From Sambucus nigra (taxonomy: Eukaryota; Streptophyta; Magnoliopsida; Dipsacales; Adoxaceae), in assembly GCA_949130495.1 (NCBI GenBank), contig OX422222.1, forward strand, positions 273,782,109 to 273,846,108: a stretch of DNA of 64,000 nt. Direction: 5' to 3'. A program made the position numbers and the translations under genes. This document shows positions 1-10,908 of this stretch, one piece after another (position 1 is the first letter of the stretch; every line of letters starts with the position of its first letter). Under the pieces are notes generated by a model. It searched no databases and was not told the DNA's origin. It saw only the letters and a program-made list of their open reading frames with translations.

Positions 1-281
1 TAGGCCTCAAAGTTTCTCTCAAGAAAGGTATTCAATACCTATATGTCTACGGGGATTCCTCCCTCGTCATCGGTCAAGTGCTCAGAAAGTGGAGTGTCAA
101 GGATGAGAAACTCCAACCCTTCCATACACACTTAGAAGAACTAGCCACCCAATTTCAAGTTATCACCTTCCATTACCTACCTCGAGCAAAGAATAACCTA
201 GACGACGCCCTTGCTACCTTGGCCTCCATGTTCGACATGCCTGAAGGAATAACAATGACCCCCTTCCTAGTTCAAAATTAA
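1..281 (+). pseudogene. Tat-type RNase H domain, C-terminal part of pol
   Basis: The frame open from the window edge contains YVYGDSSLVIGQV, then a WSVKDEKLQPF segment and PRAKNNLDDALATLAS, ending at a stop at 279-281. These match the second ('archaeal-type') RNase H of Tat elements: the GDS carries one catalytic acid, and the segment with LDDALATLAS is the last conserved block before the integrase linker. The N-terminal half of the domain is outside the window. The stop falls in the RNase H-integrase linker, where an intact polyprotein would continue. Its role in a live element would be to degrade the RNA strand of the RNA-DNA hybrid during reverse transcription. Confidence 0.85.
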
Positions 282-477
282 GATAAACCTACCCACTGCT
301 ACTACATTGAGCTCTTCACTGCAGAAGATCTCAAGATAGCTAATTGCTAGTACTATGATATCTGATATCTCCTCAAATATGGTACGTATCCCGAGGGTTT
401 CAATAAAAAAGACCGAGCAACCCTTCAAAGACTCACCGCCTAGTACATCATCTGTCATAAAACACTATTCAAGAGAA

Positions 478-1596
478 ACTTCGATGGAACCCATCTACAC
501 CGCATCCCAGGGGCTGACATTGAAGAGGTAGTGCAGAGAATCCACAGCAGGGAATGCGAGCCCCATATGAACAGTCACATGCTTGCTAAGAAGATAATCC
601 GACAAGGCTATTACTGGACCACCATGACCCAGGATTGCACTGCCTATGTTCTAAGATGCCTTAAATGCCAACAATTCTATGATTTTTAGCATCTTCGTGC
701 GCGTAAATTATACAACATGACTTCTCCCTGGTCGTTCTCCACCTGGGGTATCGATATCATAGCGAAGGTTACACTGAAGGCTTTCAATGGGCATGAGTTC
801 ATCCTAGTTTCCATTGATTACTTCACCAAATGGGTCGAAGATGAGTCACACGCAAATCTGAACACCAAGAAAGTGGCCAAATTCATCAAGAAAAACATCA
901 TCTGCCGATATGGGGTCCAGTACGAGCTAGTATCCGACTACGAGTTGCATTTTGAGGCAAAAGTTATATAAGTGGTCAGCGAGTATGGGATTCAGAGACA
1001 CAAATCTTCTCCTTACCGACCTCAGACCAATGGTGCAGTCGAAGCTGCCAATAAGAACCTTAAAGCCATCATCAGTAAGATGATTGAGAACTGTCGAGAT
1101 TGGGCCGACCAAATCCCTTATGCCCTATGAGGCTACCGGACCTCAATCCGAACCTCTACTGGGGCTACTCCTTACTCTCTAGTCTACAACATGGAGTCCG
1201 TCCTACTCGTGGAGCTAGAAATACCCTCATTATGCATCATGCTTGAAAGCAAGGTCAGTGAAGAAGACTCTGGTGCCAAAGCCGTCTTGACGAGATGACC
1301 CTTCTAGATGAAAGGATATTGAAAGATTTATACCATATACAAGGGTACCATCGTCGAATAACCCGATCATTTAATAAGAGAGTCAAGGATCGCGGTGTCC
1401 GATAGGGGGATTTAGCCCTCAAAGAAATAATAGAACCCATCTGGGGCCCCAGAGGGAAATTCAAGCCCAATTGGAGTGGCCCATATATTGTCAAGAAAAT
1501 CTTGTCCGGTGGTGCCTCCATGCTCACCGATATAAATGGAGAAGAGATGGATCATCCATTCAACTCGGACCGTCTCAAGAAATTCTACCTTTAGTC
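478..1596 (+). pseudogene. Integrase of element 1 (zinc finger, DDE core, C-terminus)
   Basis: A conceptual reading gives the H-H-C-C zinc-binding module near 540-690 (KIIRQGYYWTTM, RCLKCQQF), the rve core from about 720 (WGIDIIAKV, SIDYFTKWVE) and the SPYRPQTNGAVEAANK block with the third catalytic acid near 1010-1060. A C-terminal module near 1440-1593 contains FKPNWSGPYIVKKILSG. In-frame stops occur near 689, 969 and 1127, and the second acidic block reads SDYELHF where SDNGTQF is usual, so the core is mutated as well as interrupted. An intact homologue would insert cDNA into the genome. Gypsy/Tat assignment is firm; activity is excluded. Confidence 0.88.
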
Positions 1597-2070
1597 CAAA
1601 ATCTCGGTGCACTACGACTCTTCTCATCTCCCTTCTATTCTAAAAAGAAAATCTTCATTTCTTTCTACCTAGAACTACGTGGGCCTGATCCTCTGTAAAA
1701 ACCATTTTCAAGCAAATTAAAAAAAATTCAAAACCCCAGAGGTACGTAGGAAGCTCACATATTTTACATGATCACGACCCTTTCTTTTTCACAAAAAACC
1801 ATTCTTTTCTTATCTCCGAGAACGATAGTTCATTCTAACATATACTTGAACAAAAGGATTATGTATGTCTTAGCGATCGGTATAGATAATTCAAAAATAC
1901 AAAACTCATAAAAAAGGCACAGTTAGATGATTAAAAACTTATTTATTTCACCAATAAGAAATTACGGTACAATTACATAAGAAAAGGAATGGGTAATTCC
2001 TTCCCCTACCTTCAAAGCCAAATAAATTCCCAAACTTATTTCTCGGTACAAAATAAACTCTCCAAGAGTC
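1597..2070. other. Non-coding spacer after pol of element 1
   Basis: AT-rich spacer between the integrase end and the 3' end of the convergent antisense gene. I see no ORF with family resemblance. It probably contains the 3' ends of both the sense pol and the antisense transcript. Confidence 0.6.
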
Positions 2071-3363
2071 CTATCCACGGCGACCAGAGGAGACTTCTCC
2101 TTCATCATCATCTACATCCTGGGGTCCCCAAGCTTCCCATGCTTGAATAGAGTGCCGCAGACGCTTCATGGACCAATAAGCTCGAATCAGCTTCGGAAAA
2201 ACCACAACACCTCCTTCCATGGTATTAAATAAGACAAACCATATTTGTTCAATCTCCACTTCCAGCATATTTATAACTACTCTCCTTCACATCCATTTCA
2301 TATAATACCCAAGGATGTGCCACACTCTCCCAACAGACTGAGAGGGACGGGTCGATGGATGCCGACTCTCCCACAAATAGCCAAGTCGCATGCACAGACG
2401 CTCAGTCAAATCTTCTACCGGAAAGAAATCTAGTATCAGAGGTGGCACGACCTGCCCCCAGCCAAATTGGTACATAAGCCACCAAGATAAATAGAAAGAG
2501 GTCTATCTGAGACCAAACAACCGAACGTACGGGTATTCTCCCAGCTCCAGAATAGGCAGCATCTATCCCCACCAAGGCACTAACCAATAAAGATTTAGAA
2601 CCATATGCTCCACAAAATAGTTCTCCCAGCTCTCAATATCCAATCCAACGCTAATGAAATGACGTGAGAAGAAGTTGGGTACAACCGACAAAGGATATTC
2701 TGGAGGAGTCACCATGCGAAGTCTTTCAGATAACCACATGAACAGCATTACGGGGCTACCCCTCATAAAGTCAGAACGACCTTCTCGCCAGGAATCCAAG
2801 CCATTTAAAGTCTCCGCCACTATCACTGCCGTAGGATTGCGACGGTATGACATCCATGAAGTAATAGCTACAAATTGTGGGTCCACCAGCAGTTCACCAG
2901 TCACCAGCAGTAATTTTGAAACCAAGCCCAGAACAACAGCTCCGGCGTATCCAGCATCACCAACCTCCTGAAAATGCAGGGATTGTAACACCGTCGAAAG
3001 GGAGATCATTCCTCTAGCAACCAGTGATCTAGCCGCCGAAGGTGAAATGCGAAGAAGCTCGGCTAACAAATCCTTGGGAGAACCAGAAAATTCAGGTAAA
3101 GCCGCAGTAACGCTGGGATTTATCCCCAGCAAGGCAAAAAACTCTTCGTAGGTGGGACAAATCTCATCCAACCCAAAGTGAAATACATGGTCTTCGAGGC
3201 ACCAAAATTATACCGCCGCCATCAGCATGTTCCACTCAATGGGCCGATTGCGCCACAAAGAGACTCGACGCATGTTGAAAGCATCGTAGTTGACATTATA
3301 AGAGCACATTGCTTCCAGGGATTCGGGGTAGTTAGAAAACTCAATGCTACCAGGGAGAGCCAT
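2071..3363 (-). pseudogene. Antisense DUF7745-like gene of element 1
   Basis: Reading leftward from an ATG at 3361-3363, the protein runs through RRVSLWRNRPIEWN, a stop at about 3208, then FWCLEDHVFHFG and EICPTYEEFFALLGI. An uninterrupted ~200-residue segment (3171 to 2563) and further segments such as RIPVRSVVWSQIDLFLFIL and YQFGWGQVVPP follow in shifted frames down to 2071. The sequence between FHFG and FALLG, where a PT..EY motif precedes an LLG, is typical of the large uncharacterised antisense protein of plant Tat elements (DUF7745 family). Function is unknown. At least one stop and two frame changes make this a pseudogene. Family name is from memory of the motif pattern; the antisense-ORF status is clear from position. 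Confidence 0.65.
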
Positions 3364-3447
3364 CTTTCAAGATTAAAAAATAGTAAGCATGTGAGAATGT
3401 GGGAAAATAAAAGTGTGAAGGTATGATGGAAATACTCCACCCTTACC

Positions 3448-3617
3448 CCTTTTTTTATACTTGCAAACCCTCACAAAAGACATAACCCCTACAGAAATCG
3501 GAGGGAATCCTGCCCCATAAGGTACCAAAGACTGAAGAGGGTACTAATCAAGGTTTTGAATTGATGGGACTGGACTTAACTGCCGATAGGCAGGACAAGG
3601 GGCTTGCCGATCGACAA
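3448..3617 (-). promoter_or_regulatory. Predicted promoter of antisense DUF7745-like gene
   Basis: On the minus strand a TATA-like GTATAAAAAAAGGGG lies at 3446-3460, about 85 bases before the first ATG. Upstream, at 3579-3595 and 3603-3617, are two imperfect palindromes (CTGCCTATCGGCAG on this strand and TTGTCGATCGGCAA) that resemble elements in the LTR of the same retrotransposon. This is inference from sequence pattern and spacing. Confidence 0.5.
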
Positions 3618-3934
3618 CCCCCTACTTTTGGAAATTTTCCTTTTTTGGCAAAATAAGAAAAAAATAAATTGATATTCTCAACAGAATTTCAAAAATATTT
3701 CTCACCTTTAAAACTTTCCTTCAAAATCCCAAAAATATCTCTTTTTACGGTCTCAACAGCAAAGTAAAAAGCACATGTGCATGCATTCATTCATCATTAA
3801 CAAAAGATAATAGAAAACCCCATTGCATTGCATATATATATTTTTCTGTGTTACATCAAATTTTGCAGGAAATAAAGAAAAGAAAAAAAAATCGGACACA
3901 GCCCGAACCCACACTTTCTCTCTCTCCCTCTAAC
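3618..3934. other. Intergenic spacer between the two antisense genes
   Basis: AT-rich spacer separating the last exon of the mobile-domain gene (ending near 3935) from the promoter of the DUF7745-like gene. No gene, RNA or repeat is recognised in it. Confidence 0.55.
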
Positions 3935-5995
3935 CTAAACTTCAACCCTGCGACGCACTCTCTTCCCCCTGCGACGAGACGCCGCACCACCGCTACCCGA
4001 GCCAGACTCTTCCCCAGACGAAGCAGACGAAACAAAGTAAGAAGTAACCGGGACCGCATCCAGAATATGGGTAGTTGCTGAAGATATCCAGTCTCTAATA
4101 TCCCTCAACCAAGTGGTCGACACCCGAACTTTCTGCAAGAAAAAGGCAGAATCAGTATCAAGTAAAGAAGGTCAAAAGAAACTAGAAAGGAAAGAAGGAA
4201 AAGAGGAGAACAGAAAGGTATACCTCAGAATGAAGGAACTCCTCAGTCAAGCCCAACTCCTCCGAATCCATCGCATAAGGACGATGCAACATAGGCACCA
4301 TCCTTCCATCAGCTCGCTGAATGTTGTATGAAGGGGTATGCAACCGCATAAAGGGAACCTCCAAAGTCATCGCCGATGCAGACATCGACGAACCACCACC
4401 GCTGTGGGAGGACCCCACCGGCAGACTCAAACCCGCAGGAGGGAAAGGAAAGGCATCATATATGCACCCAATAGGTAGGACTCGCTGATCATCGTCGCGA
4501 TCTTTGTATCCTCCGGCATCACCCACTCCCGACTCATAGACATAGGAGGCCACGCAGGTGGCACCACCACCTCCTCCTCAGCGATCTGTCGAACCACCCT
4601 CTCCCCGAGATACCAAGAGTGGCCAAACTCATGCGCCAGTAAGCGTTGTAGCTCTGCGTTCACCCCAGTCAACCACGTGTCTTAAATAGTAATCCCCCAA
4701 GGGTAAAAGGTCACCTGAAACTCCCAAGAAAGTATAAGATAATATAAAATCAGAGCATACAAAGAACATAACTAAGGAAGAAAAAGTCTTACCATATCAC
4801 TAGTCAGGCCATTCAAGACCTGACGCACCGCCTCCAGAGAAAGAGATCCCCTCGACGGCCGATTGGATTTGCACCATCAATATAACTGACAAAAGTCCCC
4901 AACAGTCTCATCCTTCAGAGCGATCAGCTGGGTATTACACCCAATCACCTCATAGAACCACGTCTGGCAAAGACAAGAACTTGCAATAAAAAAACGAGAC
5001 GCATAAGGAACGTGCGAATGCATGAAAGGAAAATGTGCAAATTAAAGAATACCTCAAGAAGATACATGGCTCCAGTAAAAGTCTACTAGCAGCATCGACT
5101 GAATGCATCCAGAGAAAAATAGAGGGTCGCCAAAGTTAGGATCCCCCAATCATAGAAAGGGATGTTCGAAAACACCCTCAAGTACGGTAAGAATCACAAG
5201 TGGACGATGTCGTCGCACGACGCCACCATAAATCCTCCCAGCACTAGGAAGATAAAGAACTGGGCCATCTGCCTCACCTGCATCCCATCCTCCATGTCAA
5301 CCACCGTACCTAACAAAACATCCTTCAATAGGGACATCCGAATGGAATCCCCAGATACTATCCTCTCCACGTCACCGAGCGCCGCCCGCACCGCCTCCAA
5401 TCTCACTCGTAGGGAGCAATCCACCTCTATCTTCTCCCCATCACAATCCAGCCCCAGCAGTTGCCACACATCTATGGGAGTCATAGTCATCTCTCCGAAG
5501 ACAAAATGGAAGGTGTGGGTAGTGACCCACCATCTCTCCCCCAAAGAGCACAAAATCGCTGTCGAACGAGGCATCTCATCCAGCGCAGACGCCAACCTCC
5601 CAAAATTCGCTAATGATACCACCTAACGCACCACAGGTGAAAGATGCTCGCAAGCATCCTTAAACCCCGTCGTTCCGCGGGCACGCATGTTCTTCAAAGA
5701 AACATCAGATTGCCAAAAGAGAAAAACCTTGTCAAAATCCAAGAAAAGAGAAAAACACAAAAAAGGAATGCCAAAGGTCATTTTTACTTACATAACCGCC
5801 AGGGTTCACCACCCTCGAAGAATGATGATGTGACGTCTCCTGCAGCAGGGTCCGCTCATCCACAACCGGGTCGAACGCACAAAAGGAGTTCTCGCTCCCT
5901 AAAGCAAGAGGCGCCCTGGCCCTCCATTCCACGTTCGCCCAGTCATCAATAGTCAACCACTCCATGTGTACAACAATGCTCATAAAAGAAACCAT
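3935..5995 (-). pseudogene. Antisense plant-mobile-domain (PMD) gene of element 1
   Basis: Starts at an ATG at 5993-5995. Exon 1 (5995-5792) ends in a GT donor after GGY. The second exon begins after an AG near 5624 and contains RWWVTTHTFHFVFGEMTMT followed by IDVWQLLGLDCDG, the signature of the aminotransferase-like plant mobile domain (PF10536, the MAIL1/MAIN family). Downstream, 4672-4182 carries a Pro/Gly/Ser-rich C-terminal region with a frame change near 4510, and 4141-3935 a Ser/Gly- and Arg-rich tail. PMD proteins occur both as host genes and inside Tat and Mutator-like elements. Here the position, antisense between integrase and 3' LTR, shows it belongs to the element. Exon borders beyond the first are tentative and the frame change suggests decay. 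Confidence 0.7.
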
Positions 5996-6090
5996 TTTTT
6001 AGATTACGGAATGCTAGAATGATTCGCAGAGGAAAATCGTAGAAAGAGAGAAGGCAAGAATCTATGAAAAATGAAGGGAATTCTCCCCCT

Positions 6091-6203
6091 TTATATAGGA
6101 TGCCAAGGGTCATGCCGATCGGCACTGGCGCTTTATCTTCTGGAGGCAGCCCAAAAGTCCGTGCCACTGCCGAATGGCACCCTCCACACCATGCCGACCA
6201 GCA
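6091..6203 (-). promoter_or_regulatory. Predicted promoter of antisense PMD gene
   Basis: On the minus strand a TATA box (CCTATATAAAGGGGGAG) lies at about 6086-6100, ~95 bases upstream of the first ATG at 5995. Three copies of a TGCCGATCGGCA-like palindrome follow upstream at 6113-6124, ~6169-6181 and ~6191-6203. The same motif appears in front of the other two predicted promoters of element 1. Confidence 0.55.
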
Positions 6204-6719
6204 GCCCCCCTTAAAATTTTGTATAAAAATTCCCCAAAAATATAAGAAAATCCTGAAAAATCCTGAGAATATTCCTAAAAACCCCAAGAAATATTCAGAA
6301 CATCTTCACCAAGGAATTTTTGCATTCCTTCAAGCGAAACTCCCAAAAGCCAAGTGAATCTTCTCCCAGGATCGCCTCCTATACCCTAAAGGTCTCAAAC
6401 CTCCCAGAGCAATACGTCCAATACCTGGACCACCTAATCATTTCCCCCGTGGAGTGTACAACATCAAATTTGCCTTTCCTCTGCAAAGTCTCCAAAAGAC
6501 ACAATGATTTCCCTAGCAATCGTCTCCCCAGCTCAAAACAAAATCAAGAGGTAATTTCCCCAGCAGAATTCCAGAGAATCATTCTCCCTATCAATGTTTC
6601 CAAAGGACGCTTTAAATTTTCCCCAGCTCATTTGTTATTCCCCAGCGGAGCCCAAAATCCAATCTTTATCCCTAGCAAAACCCATGATTTTCCCGAAGGA
6701 AATGTACACCTTAGTTAGG
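6204..6719. other. Non-coding 3' region of element 1
   Basis: Low-complexity, C- and A-rich sequence with repeated short phrases (TCCCCAGC, TTTCCCTAGC). No coding similarity seen. It separates the antisense promoter from the tandem array. Confidence 0.55.
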
Positions 6720-7735
6720 TCAGAATTGACCTCGGTCCTCGATCGTCACCTCTCTTAGGTCAGAATTGACCCTGGATCTTGGATCGTCACCTTAAGCCCA
6801 CAGAATTGGCTTCGACTCGCAGAATTGGTCATCTCACCTTAAGCCCATAGAATTGGCTTCGAGCCATAGAATTGGTCACCTCTACACAAGCCCGCAGAAT
6901 TGGCTTCAACCCGCAAGCCCGCAGAATTGGCTTCGACCCGTAAGCGCGCAGAATTGGCTTTGACCCGTAGAATTGGTCACCTCACCTTAAGCCCGCAGAA
7001 TTGACTTCGACCCGCAGAATTGCTTACTTCACCTTAAACCCGCATAATTGACTTCGACCCACAGAATTGGTCACCTCTACACAAGCCCACTGAATTGGCT
7101 TCGACCCACAAAATTGGTCACCTCACCATAAGCTTGTAGAATTGTCTTTGACCTACAGAACTGGTCATCTCCACTTAAGCCCGTAAAAGTGGCTTCGACC
7201 CGCAAAATTGGTAACCTCTATATAAGCCCGCAAAACTGGATTCGTCTCGCAGAATTGGTCATCTCACCTTAAGCCCGCAGAATTGGCTTCAACCTGCAGA
7301 ATTGGTCATCTCAACTTAAGAACTCAGAATTGGCTTCAACCCGCAGAATTGGTCATCTCACCTAAAGCCCACACAATTTTCTTTGACCCGCATAATTGGT
7401 CATCTCACCTTAAGCTCACAGAATTGTCTTCGACCCGCAGAATTAGTCACCTCCATCATTGCTTTGGTCATCACTTCCTTTAAGACCACCCCTATCATAT
7501 TCCTTCAAGCCCATAAAATTGGCTTTGACCCGCAGAATCAGTCACCCTCATCTTTAAGCCCTCAGAATTGGCTTCAAATCGTAGAATTGGTCATCCTTGT
7601 TTCCTTAGGTCCTCAGAATCGACCTCGACCTGTAGAATTGGTCATTCCCAGCACACTCCTTAGGTCCTCAGAATCGTCCTCGACCCTCTGAATTGGTCAT
7701 CTCCATTTCCTTAGGTTTTTAAAATCGACCTCTTT
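6720..7735 (+). repeat. ~47-bp tandem array in the 3' untranslated region of element 1
   Basis: About 20 degenerate copies of a ~47-bp unit. Each unit contains two related phrases, CCGCAGAATTGGCTTCGA and CCGCAGAATTGGTCACCTC, separated by CACCTTAAGC. The spacing is seen for example from 6794 to 6841. Outer units use a TTAGGTC variant. Tandem arrays between pol and the 3' LTR are typical of Tat/Ogre elements and are known sources of plant satellites. Confidence 0.9.
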
Positions 7736-7792
7736 CAAAAGGCATCATGCGGTATCTATTCGACGGTTATCATTTGTTTTAAACTCACCTGT

Positions 7793-7802
7793 CGAGGGGA
7801 TC
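7793..7802 (+). other. Polypurine tract of element 1
   Basis: CGAGGGGATC lies directly before TGTAGACATCCC, the presumed start of the LTR. This is the expected position of the plus-strand primer. Confidence 0.65.
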
Positions 7803-7914
7803 TGTAGACATCCCATTCTATTACCACCTAAACTCTCCTTAGGTCCCTAGCGCGTCCCGTCATCACTACTAACCCAAGTCATACCCCGAGTACTGACCTA
7901 GAGGCCATCGGACT

Positions 7915-8540
7915 CCCAGGCTCCGTTTAACCAAAAAGTTAAACTCTTCAGCTCGATCGAGACTGAATGAATCTTCGAAGGGCACTAAATCCCCTTTCTA
8001 ATGGTGCATCTCATGCATGATTTTGACTTACCATGCAGATGAACGACTTGTTTTCCCTAGAAACTCGATCAGGAGGTCACCGGACGATCCCGGGATCCAT
8101 TTTACCAAAGTCAACTCTTTAGCTCGATCGAGACTGAATGAATCTTCAAAGGGAACTGAAACCCCTTTCCAACGATCTACCCCGTGCATGATTCCAACTT
8201 ACGGTACAGACGAACGATCCGTTTTACTTCGAAAGGTCACCAAACACTTCCAGGCCTCGGTTGACCAAAGTTAACTCCCCAAACCGGGTCAAACTCTTTG
8301 GAATGTCTAAGTACATCTCCTAACCTTTCCAGTGGTCCACCCCATACACGATTCTAACTTACCATACGGACGAACGAGCCGTTTGCGTCCAAAGTTTCAT
8401 CGTCCAAAGGACCGATGAGCGCTTCCGAGCCACATTTGACCCAAAGTCATCTCCCGAAACCTGGAGTAATCCAAAGGACTTTCTAAGGTATATAAAATAC
8501 CTTTCTAATGGTTTGCCCAGTGTGCAATTCGGATCAACAG
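7915..8540 (+). repeat. ~170-bp repeats in the U3 region of the LTR
   Basis: The phrase GCTCGATCGAGACTGAATG occurs at 7951 and again at 8122, a 171-bp period. Related but more diverged units continue to about 8540, each with a TTAACTC/TCAACTC start, a CCCCTTTC centre and a CGAACGA end. About 3.5 units. Confidence 0.75.
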
Positions 8541-8583
8541 TTTGCGCTCTATGACCGATTTTCTGAAGGAACCTGAAAGACAC

Positions 8584-8692
8584 CGCCAAACGGCAGGTTC
8601 CAAGCACTGCCTATCGGTAGTGTGCCTAAACACACCTGCCGATTGGCAGGACCAGGGGTATGCTGATCGGCAATTCCCCAGGCCTATAAAAA
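8584..8692 (+). promoter_or_regulatory. LTR promoter: TATA box with four TGCC...GGCA elements
   Basis: TATAAAAA at 8685-8692 is preceded by GCCAAACGGCA (~8585), CTGCCTATCGGTAG (~8607), CTGCCGATTGGCAG (~8636) and GCTGATCGGCA (~8662). The elements are near-palindromic and evenly spaced. Transcription of the sense element would be expected to start about 30 bases after the TATA box. Confidence 0.6.
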
Positions 8693-9365
8693 GGAGGTCC
8701 TAACCTCATTCTAAGATGTAGCCCAAATTGAAATACCTCACTCTCAGCGAATCCAGAAAAGCTCTCTCGAAGTCAGCGTGATTTCCACATCAAAATCCAT
8801 TTCCGACCTTCACTTTTCATCATCCTTTTCATCAAACTTGGTGAATTAACTATCCTTCATCATCATCCAAGTGCAATGGAGGCTCTCCAACATTCAAGAT
8901 CAAGCTCAATATCTTCAAGAAGGTCCAATCTTCTCAATTCTCTCCTTAAATTCTCATAAATTCGCATTAACTTGTTTTATTACTTAGCACTTTTATTCTC
9001 TCATCTCACATATCCTAATATACTTTTTATTTAGTATTATTTCACATATCTTATTTTGATATAAATAAAAACTCAAAAAAATAAGAAAAAGAGGGTTTGC
9101 TCATAAATTCCAAACGGGAATTCTCACACCTTTCTTACACTTTTTTCACAACTAAAACACTTTTTTTACACACACACATAAGAGAAGCCTCGGTTGGATT
9201 TATGGGATGACCCCCCACCCCTCATTTTGCATGCAAACTACGTGGACTTTGATGCCTCTATAGGTTATTTAGGCATCTTGAGGTAAAACCTGAGACTCGA
9301 GTACTTTTCTTACTTTTTCTCTCATTTTCTTTTTTCTCTAAACTCAATTCTCTTAGATTCTATAC

Positions 9366-9366
<1 letters not shown>

Positions 9367-9432
<66 letters not shown>
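9367..9432. repeat. (CA)n(TA)n microsatellite
   Basis: About 24 CA dinucleotides followed by about 8 TA dinucleotides, within the LTR of element 1. Confidence 0.95.
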
Positions 9433-9433
<1 letters not shown>

Positions 9434-9810
9434 TTATTCTTAGTGTCTTATTATTCCACACGCATTATCGTTCCATTATAACGATCAACGCAAGTATAAT
9501 CGCTTAAATCCTATTTTCTAATATTATCTTTATGAACATTCCTACTGATGACTCGATTTATCTCTTCCATGATACAAGTCGATGATTCCTATCTCCACTA
9601 CATATACACATGCACACATATTACGGAGAAAATAGGAAAAAACCAATGAGAGACAGTAAGGGCTGAATGGGTGCCTAACACCTTCCCATTTCGTAACTTA
9701 GCCTCCGGACCCTTTTTGAATCATTTTGGTTTCGCATGTATCATTATGTCTTTGGATGCTATCCTTCGGGATGGATCCCTTTTCTTTTGTCTGTTTTGAG
9801 TAAAATAGAC

Positions 9811-9975
9811 TGGCGACTCTATCTCTCTACATTTTTTCACCTCATTCACCGACACCGGTCAAAGCACTCCCGAGAGGAACGCGCGATACCTAGAGGGATC
9901 CTCTCCCACCGCACCACAAGGGGGGATATATCCGGGGATGGACACGAGGTTCTTATCACTGGTACACTGGAAATA
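9811..9975 (+). other. Primer-binding-site-like motif and leader remnant
   Basis: TGGCGACTCT at 9811-9820 matches the start of the primer-binding site used by many Tat/Ogre elements, but the match stops after ten or eleven bases. The following bases (CGACACCGGTCAAAGCACTC, GAGAGGAACGCGCG) look like the non-coding leader of such elements. The stretch ends where minus-strand gag sequence begins, near 9976. Confidence 0.45.
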
Positions 9976-10769
9976 AGATGAATTAATCCATATAGCGGCT
10001 TTAAATTTTGCAAAGAAACCCCTAGAACCGCTCCTGAACTTCTTGTTGTTACTGCCCTGAGACCCACTCATCTCCCGCCTATTCTCTCGAGTATCCCTTC
10101 TGTCCCCTTCCTACAGTTCAAGCTTGATGGATTTACTAACTGTGGCCTTGAAGTTTGGAAGATCCAAACCATCAATAATTTGTCGAATGCTAAGATCAAG
10201 GCCCTTGATAAACAACCTCGTCCTTTAGACCTCATCCTTTTGAATTGTGTCCGCATACTTGGACAAACTCTCAAATTTGACCTGATACTGGTTGACTAAC
10301 ATCTTTCCTTGGATCAAATGACTAAACTCATCATTTTTAGAATTTTTGATGGCCAGAGGGAAGTATCGGTCTAGAAATGCAACCCTGAAGACTTCCCAGT
10401 CTATGATCTCTGTCAAACTGACTGAGTATGCGCTGAGCTTGCGTAGTGACTGAAAGGTCTCTATCCTAACCTTGTGCCCAGATGGCATGTCAAGGATATC
10501 CATAACCCTGATGAACTCATATAGACATTACTTTGCGGCATCGGGGCCACAAACTCCATTAAAGGTTGGTGGGGTTAGCCTCCTAAACTCCTTTAAGATA
10601 GAGGCTGAAGTGGTGCTTTCAACTATTACACTATGGTTGGCTTCAATCGTCCCACTATGGTTGTCTCTCTAATGTTGATAGAGGGAGTCGCAAGGTGATG
10701 CACGACCTCTTCCATGTGCTTGAGCTCGCTGTTCCCAGATCCACTAGAACCACCGCGATGTGTAGTCAT
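9976..10769 (-). pseudogene. Tekay/Del-like chromovirus gag (partial)
   Basis: The reading starts at an ATG at 10767-10769 (MTTHRGGSSGSG). After frame changes it continues LTPPTFNGVCGPDAA, then an open segment 10503-10225 with WEVFRVAFLDRYFPLA and QGKMLVNQYQVKFESLSKYA. These are the core blocks of the Retrotrans_gag domain (PF03732) of Tekay/Del-type Ty3/gypsy elements. Weak similarity continues to about 9976, with no zinc knuckle left. At least three stops or frame changes. The primer-binding site upstream (10895-10906) fixes the orientation. No pol of this element is present, so it is truncated at its 3' side by the junction near 9976. Confidence 0.8.
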
Positions 10770-10894
10770 CTACACAAGAAAGAAGAGTTCAATACAATCA
10801 CTATAATGAAAATGAAAGAAAATACAATAACGGGATGCATAAGGAAACAAATTAAGAAATTATAAAACACTCCGTCACACACAAGGATCCTAAT

Positions 10895-10906
10895 GCTCTA
10901 ATACCA
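10895..10906 (-). other. Primer-binding site, initiator-Met tRNA type
   Basis: On the minus strand TGGTATTAGAGC, one base different from TGGTATCAGAGC, the usual primer site complementary to plant initiator-Met tRNA. It sits between the gag start and the LTR end, as expected. Confidence 0.8.
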
Positions 10907-10908
10907 TT

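Larger units (their letters stand above)
1..9810 (+). mobile_element. Tat-lineage Ty3/gypsy retrotransposon, element 1 (3' half)
   Basis: The stretch reads, in order on the + strand, as RNase H, integrase zinc finger, integrase core and C-terminus, then two genes on the opposite strand, a 47-bp tandem array, a polypurine tract at 7793-7802 and an LTR from 7803. This order matches the Tat/Ogre branch of plant Ty3/gypsy elements, which are known for a second RNase H domain, extra antisense ORFs and repeat-rich 3' untranslated regions. The 5' half lies outside the window. The coding parts carry many stops and frameshifts, so this copy is dead. The right border is set by the TGGCGACTCT motif at 9811 and is approximate. 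Confidence 0.85.
7803..9810 (+). mobile_element. LTR of element 1 (~2 kb)
   Basis: Begins TGTAGACATCCC after a polypurine tract, contains a TATA box (TATAAAAA, 8685-8692) about 880 bases in, and ends before TGGCGACTCT (9811). The phrase GGGTGCCTAACACCTTCCC at 9670-9688 and the terminal TGGCGACTCT are familiar from LTR ends of plant Tat/Ogre elements. The 5' third is made of ~170-bp internal repeats. The exact 3' base is not fixed because no second copy is in the window. Confidence 0.7.

Noticed and set aside
3935..5995. PMD gene as a host MAIL1/MAIN-type gene
   Set aside because: It lies antisense within a Tat element between integrase and LTR and has a frame change; element-borne origin is simpler.
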